This document shows, one piece after another, positions 1 through 7,727 of a DNA stretch of 35,549 nt. The notes under the pieces are model-generated. The model was given only the letters and a program-made list of their open reading frames with translations, had not been told where the DNA came from and made no database searches. Source of the DNA: Clostridiaceae bacterium (GTDB lineage: Bacteria > Bacillota > Clostridia > Saccharofermentanales > DTU023); NCBI GenBank assembly GCA_012799695.1, contig JAAZKT010000069.1:1-35549 (forward strand). Reading direction: 5' to 3'. How positions within the stretch are numbered: the first letter of the stretch is position 1; each line of letters begins with the position of its first letter. The position numbers were made by a program, and so were the translations under genes.

Positions 1-74
1 GGTGTTCTCGCGGCGATGGATTAATAATTTGAAAAATAATATATAACGTATTTCAAGAGAGGAAAGAGGTACAA

Positions 75-1271
75 ATGGATCTAAAAAAGCTTATTGATCA
101 ACTGGAAGGCTACGACTATCAAGGGTTGTACGGCAGCGATTTTTTCCTGACATGGGATAAATCGCAAGACGAAATTATGGCCATTTTCGCGGTGGCGGAC
201 GCGTTGCGCGCGCTTCGCGAGAATAACAAGAGCGCCCGTGTTTTCGATTCGGGGCTCGGCATATCACTGTTCCGCGACAACTCGACGAGAACTCGTTTCT
301 CATTCGTGTCGGCATGTAACTTCCTAGGACTTGCGGTACAGGATCTGGATGAGGGCAAATCGCAGATTTCCCATGGCGAGACAGTCAAAGAGACGGCGAA
401 CATGATCTCTTTCATGGCGGACGTCATTGGTATTCGCGACGACATGTACATTGGCAAAGGTCACACCTACATGAAGAATGTCGCTAGTTATGTCGACGAA
501 GGTTTCAACGACGGCGTGCTCGAACAGCGCCCGACGCTTGTCAATCTGCAGTGCGACATTGACCACCCGACACAGACGATGGCCGACACGCTCCACATCA
601 TCCACGAGCTCGGCGGCGTCGAAAATCTTAAGGGTAAGAAAGTCGCCATGACATGGGCGTATTCACCTTCGTACGGCAAGCCTCTTTCCGTTCCGCAAGG
701 CGTGATCGGCTTGATGACGCGCTTCGGCATGGACGTCGTTCTCGCGCATCCGGAAGGATACGAAATCATGGACGAGATTGAAGGTGTCGCGAAGCACAAC
801 GAAGAGCAGTACGGCGGAAAGTTCACGCGCGTCGAGTCGATGGAAGAGGCATTCAAAGATGCCGATATCGTTTACCCGAAGAGCTGGGCACCGTTCAAGG
901 CGATGGAGATCCGCACAGATCTGTACGCCAAGGGCGACCAAGCCGGTATCGATGCGCTCGAGCAGGAACTGCTCGCAGAGAACGCGCTGCATAAGGACTG
1001 GACATGCTCCGAAGACATGATGAATTTGACAAAGGGCGGCAATGCGTTGTACATGCACTGTCTGCCTGCAGACATCACAGGCGTATCTTGCGCGGAAGGT
1101 GAAGTCGACGAGTCGGTCTTCGATCGCTACCGCGTCCCCTTATACAAAGAAGCGAGTTACAAACCTTACATCATCGCCGCGATGATCTTCCTGCAGAAGA
1201 TCAAGAATCCCGGCGCTAAGCTGGATGAGCTCTGGAGGGGCACGACGCCTCGCTGGGCCGATAATGGTTAA
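75..1271 (+). CDS. ygeW: Knotted carbamoyltransferase YgeW family
   Basis: 398 aa; carbamoyl-phosphate-binding motif DNSTRTRFSF, HPTQTMAD and MHCLPAD motifs; YgeW-like N-terminus; RBS gaggaaagagg upstream; followed by ygfK, ssnA and hydA as in known clusters. Confidence 0.92.
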   Translation: MDLKKLIDQLEGYDYQGLYGSDFFLTWDKSQDEIMAIFAVADALRALRENNKSARVFDSGLGISLFRDNSTRTRFSFVSACNFLGLAVQDLDEGKSQISHGETVKETANMISFMADVIGIRDDMYIGKGHTYMKNVASYVDEGFNDGVLEQRPTLVNLQCDIDHPTQTMADTLHIIHELGGVENLKGKKVAMTWAYSPSYGKPLSVPQGVIGLMTRFGMDVVLAHPEGYEIMDEIEGVAKHNEEQYGGKFTRVESMEEAFKDADIVYPKSWAPFKAMEIRTDLYAKGDQAGIDALEQELLAENALHKDWTCSEDMMNLTKGGNALYMHCLPADITGVSCAEGEVDESVFDRYRVPLYKEASYKPYIIAAMIFLQKIKNPGAKLDELWRGTTPRWADNG

Positions 1272-1355
1272 TCTGAGCGCATATGCCGACGAAGACGTCA
1301 TGCCGGGAATCGATGCGTGTGTCGTTCAGGGCGCATAAACAAATAACCTGATCGC

Positions 1356-1395
1356 AAGACCGGGGTTCTCGCAGGAGAAGCCCGGTCTTCTTTTC
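1356..1395 (+). terminator. Rho-independent terminator downstream of ygeW
   Basis: AAGACCGGGG-ttctcgcaggagaa-GCCCGGTCTT followed by cTTTT. Confidence 0.8.
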
Positions 1396-1583
1396 ATCCG
1401 AATGAGAAAATTGTTGTGTTGTGTATTTTCTGTCGGTGAAATTTGGTGAAAACAAGAAAAAAACGGATAATAATTCACAATCTACTGTTAAAATAGTAAT
1501 CAAGAGATTAAACGTGACGGGTGACTTGCCTCGCTGCCGCGGATGCCATGTCACCACACTAAGAAGGAGAGGATATAGACGAT

Positions 1584-4500
1584 ATGAGCGATATTATGAG
1601 ACCGATCGGCTTCGCCAATCTCATCGATTGGAGTCTCCGGGAGTACAAGGAAAATGGTCGAGTATTCGGACTCGACAAGAGCAAGTTCTATTTTCCGAAA
1701 GGTGATAAGCACTTCCGCACACCGTTCGGCGAAGAGATCGCGACACCTGTCGGACCCGCTGCCGGCCCTCATTCACAACTTGCGCAGAACATTATTGTTT
1801 CTTATCTCGCGGGTGCTCGATTTATCGAGCTCAAGACCGTTCAGAAGATGGACGGTGAGGAGATTAGACATGCCGTAGCCAAGCCATGTATCAACGCAGA
1901 GGATGAATGCTACAACTGCGAATGGTCGACAGAGTTGACGGTACAAGAGGCATTTGACGAGTACGTCAAAGCGTGGATCGCACTGAAAGTTCTGGCAGTC
2001 GAATTCGGCATCTCGGACGGCAATGACTTCGCATACAATATGAGTGTCGGATATGACTTAGAGGGCATCAAGTTGCCGAAGATGGACGCTTTCATTGAAG
2101 GGATCAAAGACGCGTCCGAGACACCTATCTACAAAGAGTGTATGGATTTCCTGAGAGGTCACATGGGCCTCTTCGAGCGTGTGGATGAAGCCGTCGTCGA
2201 TGCGATTTCGCCGCGTCTCTGCAACCAGATAACCCTGTCCACATTGCACGGATGTCCGCCGGCGGAGATTGAGCGCATTGCGCATTACCTGTTGACGGAA
2301 AAACATTGTCATACATTCGTCAAATGCAATCCGACCATGCTCGGTTATGACTTTGTCAGAAAAACGCTCGACGATCTCGGCTACGACTACATTGTATTCC
2401 CCGACAAACACTTCCTTGCAGATTTGCAATTCGGCGATGCCCTCGGCATCTTCGAGCGAATGACAAAGGTGAGTCGAGAACAGGGGCTGGCGTTCGGCGT
2501 GAAGCTGACGAATACGTGTCCCGTTGATGTCACGAGAGGCGAAGTGCCATCGGAAGAGATGTACATGTCCGGCCGTTCTCTCTTGCCGCTGACGATCAGC
2601 TTGGCGCTGAAATTGTCGGAGGCGTTCGAAGGCAAACTCCCCGTTTCATTTGCGGGAGGAGCTGACGGATTGAATATGGCGGCCATCCTGGAGACGGGAA
2701 TCGGCCCCGTCACCGTCGCGACGACACTCTTGAAACCCGGCGGATATGCACGTTTTAAACAGATGGTGGAGGAGTCTGAACCTTACCTCGGGAACGAGAG
2801 CAGTGATATCGATCTTCTCAAGCTGAGAGCGTTGGCACAATCGTTGCTCGAGGATCCGAGAACACAAAAACGCTGGCGCGAGAAAGTCTGGTCGCGTAAA
2901 ACCGACTCGGAACTCCCGCTTTACGACTGCTACAAGGCACCGTGTAAAGACGGCGGCTGTCCCATCAATCAGCAGATTCCCGAGTACAACACGCTTGTCG
3001 CTCGCGGTGACTACGACGAGGCGTTCCGCGTGATCGCCATCGACAATGCATGCCCTACGATCACCGGTATATTGTGTGCTCAGCCGTGTCGTGAACACTG
3101 CACGCGCATCGATTACGACGTTTCGCTCCATATGCGCGAAATCAAGAAAAAAGCTGCCGACGAGGCGCAGGATAATTACAATGCGGCGTTCAGGCCTAGA
3201 CCGGTGCGCACCGACAAGAAAGTCTGTGTAATCGGCGCCGGTCCCGGAGGTGTCGCGGCGGCCTATTATCTGGCGCGCAACGGTGTAGCCGTCGATGCTT
3301 TCGAGAAAAGAGCCGAATCGCACGGTATCGTTCGCTATGCGATTCCTTCGTTCAGAATCTCAAAGGAAGAGATCGACCGCGACTTGGCACTGGCGAAGGC
3401 GGCCGGCGTAAAATTCCATTTCAACGCCGATCCTAATGTCAAGCTCGACGCGCTCAAAGACAAATACGACTATGTTGTGCTGGCAATCGGCGCATGGGCG
3501 AAGGGTCGCTCACCTGTTACCGAGGGCGGCGAGAAAGTCTTGGATTCTCTCGATTTCCTGTTGTCCGTCAAGAAAGACGGTCCGCGCGATCTCGGGAAAA
3601 AAGTCGCCGTTGTCGGCGCGGGGGACGTCGCGATGGACTGCGCGCGCCTTGCGAAGCGTATGCCCGGATCGCCCGAAGTGACAATCGTCTATCGCCGTAC
3701 GGAAATGTACGCTCCGGCAAGCCAAGACGAGTTCGACGAGGCGATGTCGGAAGGCGTCGAGTGGCGCGAACTCCTTGCCCCGGTCAGTTACGATGGCAAA
3801 CAGCTCGTCTGTGAAAAGCAGTATCTTGGCGGTTTCGATGAATCGGGCCGCAGGGCGTGTCTCGGAACGGGCGAGATGGTAACGCTGGAATTTGACACAG
3901 TCATCGGAGCGACGGGCGCGAGGGTCGATCAATCGCTCTTCAACGACTGGAAGCTCTCCTGCGACAAGTGGGGCAGCCCGTTCGTCTCGGATGCGATGGA
4001 ATCCTCTATCGACGGAGTCTATGTCATCGGTGACTGCCGCAAGGGTCCTTCGACGATCGTTGCCGCGATGGGCGACGCGAAGAAGGCGGCGATCGATATT
4101 CTTGCGAAAGAAGGCCTCGCGCACAACTTCGATCGCGTTCTCGTCGCGAAAGACGAGGACGTCATCGTCGACCGTCGCGGAGTCTTGGTCGAAACGCAAT
4201 CTACACCTGAAAAGGAAGGCGAACGCTGTCTCCTTTGCGATCAGCTCTGCCGCATCTGTACCGAAGTCTGTCCGAACCGCGCCAATGTGGCGGTTCTTGT
4301 GGACGGTTTCGATATCGCGGAACAGATTATCCACGTGGACGGTATGTGTAACGAGTGCGGTAACTGCGCGACGTTCTGTCCGCACGCCGGAAGACCTTAC
4401 AAGGACAAACTGACGCTCTTCTGGAGTGAGGAAGATTTCGTCGATTCGGAGAACATCGGTTTCCTCAAGCTCGCAGACGATAAGTACAGAATTCGAGACG

Positions 4501-4634
4501 AGCGCGGTCGCGTGTTCGATACGGCTCTGGAAGGCGATGAGCTTGACAAGCGTATGGCAAAAGTCATCGAAGCCGTCAACGAAAAGGCTCCTTGGCTTTA
4601 CAACGCGGCGTGCCATAAGGCTTGTTGTGAATAG
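1584..4634 (+). CDS. ygfK: YgfK family Fe-S flavoprotein (putative selenate reductase-like subunit; DHOD-like + GltD-like + ferredoxin domains)
   Basis: 1016 aa; DHOD-like N-terminus (TPVGPAAGPHSQLAQNI), GltD-type Cys motifs (CYKAPCKDGGCPINQQIPEY, CAQPCREHC), dinucleotide motifs GAGPGG and GAGDVAMDCAR, C-terminal ferredoxin motifs CRICTEVCP and CNECGNCATFCP; RBS aaggagagg. Confidence 0.93.
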   Translation: MSDIMRPIGFANLIDWSLREYKENGRVFGLDKSKFYFPKGDKHFRTPFGEEIATPVGPAAGPHSQLAQNIIVSYLAGARFIELKTVQKMDGEEIRHAVAKPCINAEDECYNCEWSTELTVQEAFDEYVKAWIALKVLAVEFGISDGNDFAYNMSVGYDLEGIKLPKMDAFIEGIKDASETPIYKECMDFLRGHMGLFERVDEAVVDAISPRLCNQITLSTLHGCPPAEIERIAHYLLTEKHCHTFVKCNPTMLGYDFVRKTLDDLGYDYIVFPDKHFLADLQFGDALGIFERMTKVSREQGLAFGVKLTNTCPVDVTRGEVPSEEMYMSGRSLLPLTISLALKLSEAFEGKLPVSFAGGADGLNMAAILETGIGPVTVATTLLKPGGYARFKQMVEESEPYLGNESSDIDLLKLRALAQSLLEDPRTQKRWREKVWSRKTDSELPLYDCYKAPCKDGGCPINQQIPEYNTLVARGDYDEAFRVIAIDNACPTITGILCAQPCREHCTRIDYDVSLHMREIKKKAADEAQDNYNAAFRPRPVRTDKKVCVIGAGPGGVAAAYYLARNGVAVDAFEKRAESHGIVRYAIPSFRISKEEIDRDLALAKAAGVKFHFNADPNVKLDALKDKYDYVVLAIGAWAKGRSPVTEGGEKVLDSLDFLLSVKKDGPRDLGKKVAVVGAGDVAMDCARLAKRMPGSPEVTIVYRRTEMYAPASQDEFDEAMSEGVEWRELLAPVSYDGKQLVCEKQYLGGFDESGRRACLGTGEMVTLEFDTVIGATGARVDQSLFNDWKLSCDKWGSPFVSDAMESSIDGVYVIGDCRKGPSTIVAAMGDAKKAAIDILAKEGLAHNFDRVLVAKDEDVIVDRRGVLVETQSTPEKEGERCLLCDQLCRICTEVCPNRANVAVLVDGFDIAEQIIHVDGMCNECGNCATFCPHAGRPYKDKLTLFWSEEDFVDSENIGFLKLADDKYRIRDERGRVFDTALEGDELDKRMAKVIEAVNEKAPWLYNAACHKACCE

Positions 4635-4641
4635 TTGAAGT

Positions 4642-4683
4642 GATGCCCCTCGAGACAGGAATGTCGCAAGGGGCATCTTTTAA
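4642..4683 (+). terminator. Rho-independent terminator downstream of ygfK
   Basis: GATGCCCCT-n18-AGGGGCATC followed by TTTT. Confidence 0.8.
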
Positions 4684-4778
4684 AAGATGTAAATGATTTA
4701 ATTGTGCGCTCGCTCCCGCTCGCATTTTGGAGCGCGGGGCGGCGATGAAAAGAATCCTAAACGGATCAGGAGGTCCAC

Positions 4779-6101
4779 ATGATTATTGGTAACGGAAGAT
4801 TAATTACGAACTGTGAAGACAACCTTTATTTTAAAAACGGCGCCGTGCGCGTCGTCGGTGAATTAATTGAAGAAGTCGGCGACTTCGAAGATTTAAAAGC
4901 GCGTTTCCCCGATGACGAAGTCTTTGACGTCGGCGGTCGCATTATCATGCCGGGCATGATCAATGCGCATACGCACATCTACAGCTCCTACGCGCGCGGC
5001 ATGGGCGTATCGAAGCCGACGCGCAATTTCCCGGAGATTCTGGAAAATCTTTGGTGGGCGCTCGACCGTAGCCTGACGCTGGAAGATTGTGAGCTGTCGG
5101 CGTACACAACGTATATCGAAAGCATTCAAAACGGCGTGACAACGCTGTTTGACCACCATGCGAGCCCGAACGCCGCCAAAGGTTCTCTCTTCGCTCTGGC
5201 GGAAGCGGCGAGAGAGATCGGTATCCGCGGTTCATTCTCGATGGAAGTCTCCGATCGCGATGGCGAAAAAATCACGGATGCGGAGATCAAGGAGAATGTC
5301 GACTTCATCAAAGCGATGAATACGGACGAACAGGACATGATTAAAGGGATGTTCGGTATGCACGCCTCCTTTACGATCTCCGACAAGACGATGGAGAAAA
5401 TCGTCAAATCGATGGAAGGCATCGATGCCGGCTACCACGTTCACGTAGGTGAAGGTCGTGAAGACCAGTACGACAGCCTGAAAAAATACGATTGCCGCGT
5501 CGTAGAGCGTTTGCTCGGCTGGAACATGCTCGGCCCGAAGTCGATCGCCGTTCACGCTGTCCATGTCAATGGCCGCGAGCTCGATATTCTTGCGGAGACG
5601 GACACGACTGTCGTACACAACCCGATGTCCAACATGGGTAATGCTGTCGGCGCGACACCGGTGATCGGTATGTTGGCGCGCGGCATTCGCCTAGGCATGG
5701 GTACCGACGCTTACACGCATGATATGTTCGAATCGGTCAAAGTGTCGAAGATCTTGCAGTCTTACAGACTCTCCGATCCGACAGTCGGGTTCGGTCAAGC
5801 ATTGCAGCTACAGTTTGACAACAACCCCGCCATCTGTGCGAAGCACTTCAAGCGCCCGCTCGGTATGTTGAAACCGGGAGCCTACGCCGACATTATTACG
5901 CTAGACTACGCTCCGTTTACGCCTTTCGGCGCAAACAATTGGAGAGGGCATATCTTGTTCGGTTGCTACGGCCGCATGACAAACGACGTGATCATCAACG
6001 GTAAAGTCGTGATGAAGGATCGCGCCATTCTTACGGTCGACGTCGAGAAGATTAACGCACGCACGGAAGCTCGCGCCGCAGAAGTCTGGAAGAACCTATA
6101 A
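4779..6101 (+). CDS. ssnA: SsnA family putative aminohydrolase (amidohydrolase superfamily)
   Basis: 440 aa; metal-binding HTH (NAHTHIYSSYARGMG), VHVGEGRED, GTDAYTHDMFE; located between ygfK and hydA; RBS aggaggtc. Confidence 0.9.
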   Translation: MIIGNGRLITNCEDNLYFKNGAVRVVGELIEEVGDFEDLKARFPDDEVFDVGGRIIMPGMINAHTHIYSSYARGMGVSKPTRNFPEILENLWWALDRSLTLEDCELSAYTTYIESIQNGVTTLFDHHASPNAAKGSLFALAEAAREIGIRGSFSMEVSDRDGEKITDAEIKENVDFIKAMNTDEQDMIKGMFGMHASFTISDKTMEKIVKSMEGIDAGYHVHVGEGREDQYDSLKKYDCRVVERLLGWNMLGPKSIAVHAVHVNGRELDILAETDTTVVHNPMSNMGNAVGATPVIGMLARGIRLGMGTDAYTHDMFESVKVSKILQSYRLSDPTVGFGQALQLQFDNNPAICAKHFKRPLGMLKPGAYADIITLDYAPFTPFGANNWRGHILFGCYGRMTNDVIINGKVVMKDRAILTVDVEKINARTEARAAEVWKNL

Positions 6102-6112
6102 TTGATATTAAT

Positions 6113-6147
6113 ATGGCGCGGGAGCCGAACTCCGGTTTCCGCGCCAT
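6113..6147 (+). other. Intergenic hairpin after ssnA (possible weak terminator)
   Basis: ATGGCGCGG...CCGCGCCAT perfect 9-bp stem; no clear U-tract. Confidence 0.5.
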
Positions 6148-6276
6148 CTAAAGTGATAAGGCGAAGTACCACCCTGCTTGCGACGCGAGAATCGCTCGGC
6201 GAGCGGGGGTGGTGTCTTGTTTGCGCTTTCATGAGACACTGAAGCAAATATCCGGCTTCGAAACAATAAGTGAAGA

Positions 6277-7692
6277 GTGGGAGATAACATGAAACACAGC
6301 ATGCTTCTGAAGGACGGTTACATCGTTCTGCCCGACGAGACCGTCAAGGGCAGCATACGCATCCGCGGCGAAGTGATTGAGGCTTTGGGCGACATCGTCC
6401 CCCTCGACCATGAGGAAATAATCGACTGTTCCGATTGCTATTTTCTTCCCGGGGGGATTGAGACGCATACGCATCTCGATTTAGAGTCGATGGGAACGGT
6501 CACCGCCGACGACTTCAAGACCGGGACATTGGCGGCCTTGGCGGGCGGCACGACGACCGTCCTTGACTTTGCCACGCAATTCCATGGCGAATCGATGGCG
6601 CGCGGTCTTGAGCGCTGGCATGAGAAGGCTGACGGACGGTCGGCGATCGATTACGGCTTTCATATGGCGTTGACGGAGTGGAATGACGATTTGAAGAGCG
6701 AAATGGCTTCGATCGTCGACGACGGTATTACCTCCTTCAAGATGTACATGGCGTACAAGGGACGGATGATGGTGCAGGAGGACGAGATTTACGAGGCGCT
6801 TGAGGAAGCGGGAAAGTTGGGCGCGACGATCGGGTTCCATTGTGAGAACGGACTGCTCATCGACTTGTTCACCAAGCGGATCAAGGAGGCAGGCAACCTC
6901 ACGCCTTACTACCATCAGATGACACGACCTGCCGAACTCGAGGCTGAGGCGATTGATCGCCTTGAGACGGTCGTTTCGCTACTCCACACCAATCACTATG
7001 TCGTGCATCTTTCGACGGCACGAGGATTGTCTAGTGTTCTCCGCGCCAGAGAGCGCGGCAATGACGTTATCGTGGAGACGTGCCCGCAGTATCTCTTGCT
7101 TGACCGCTCACGTTACGGGACACCGGAGGAGCACAATTTTGAATCCGCAAAATTTATCATGAGTCCGCCGCTCCGCGAGCGTCGCGACCAGGAAGCGCTG
7201 TGGCAGGGGTTGGCATCAGGAGATATCCAGTTTGTCGGTACGGATCATTGCTCCTTTAATTTCAAAGGCCAAAAAGAAATGGGTCGCGGGGATTTCTCAA
7301 AGATTCCGAACGGTGCTCCGGGAATCGAACTGCGCATGAATCTTATGTATGCATATGGAGTCGCCGGAGGACGTATGGATATCAACCGTTTCTCCGTCGT
7401 CACATCGACGAACGCGGCCAAGTACTTCGGAATATTCCCGAGAAAAGGCATCTTGCAAATCGGTAGCGACGCCGATATCGTCGTTTTTGATCCGAAGGTG
7501 GAATGGACGGTCACTTCTGATATCTTGCATGAAAACTGCGACTACACGCCATATGAAGGATTCTCCCTCAAAGGAAAGGTGCGAGATGTCTTCCTGCGCG
7601 GCAACCGTAAAGTCATATCCGGAAATGTTGCGGTGAAGGACGCCAACGGTCAGTATTTGAGAAGAGGTTTGCCGGATACGGCGATCCGATAA
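6277..7692 (+). CDS. hydA: Dihydropyrimidinase / hydantoinase-type amidohydrolase
   Basis: 471 aa; GGIETHTHLDL, AGGTTTVLDF, candidate carbamylated Lys in GITSFKMYMAYKG, GTDHCSFNFKGQKEMG. Confidence 0.92.
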   Translation: MGDNMKHSMLLKDGYIVLPDETVKGSIRIRGEVIEALGDIVPLDHEEIIDCSDCYFLPGGIETHTHLDLESMGTVTADDFKTGTLAALAGGTTTVLDFATQFHGESMARGLERWHEKADGRSAIDYGFHMALTEWNDDLKSEMASIVDDGITSFKMYMAYKGRMMVQEDEIYEALEEAGKLGATIGFHCENGLLIDLFTKRIKEAGNLTPYYHQMTRPAELEAEAIDRLETVVSLLHTNHYVVHLSTARGLSSVLRARERGNDVIVETCPQYLLLDRSRYGTPEEHNFESAKFIMSPPLRERRDQEALWQGLASGDIQFVGTDHCSFNFKGQKEMGRGDFSKIPNGAPGIELRMNLMYAYGVAGGRMDINRFSVVTSTNAAKYFGIFPRKGILQIGSDADIVVFDPKVEWTVTSDILHENCDYTPYEGFSLKGKVRDVFLRGNRKVISGNVAVKDANGQYLRRGLPDTAIR

Positions 7693-7727
7693 AAAAGTCT
7701 ATACGATCATTAAGGTCTAAAAAAGAG

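Noticed and set aside
1-24. Possible tail of an upstream CDS (ggt gtt ctc gcg gcg atg gat taa)
   Set aside because: Only 7 codons visible; cannot assign a product or be sure it is coding.
2646-3323. 225-aa minus-strand ORF within ygfK
   Set aside because: Shadow ORF overlapping conserved ygfK motifs.
3510-4676. 388-aa ORF on the minus strand opposite ygfK
   Set aside because: Fully antisense to a clear coding gene; arises from codon bias, and its translation has no recognisable motifs.
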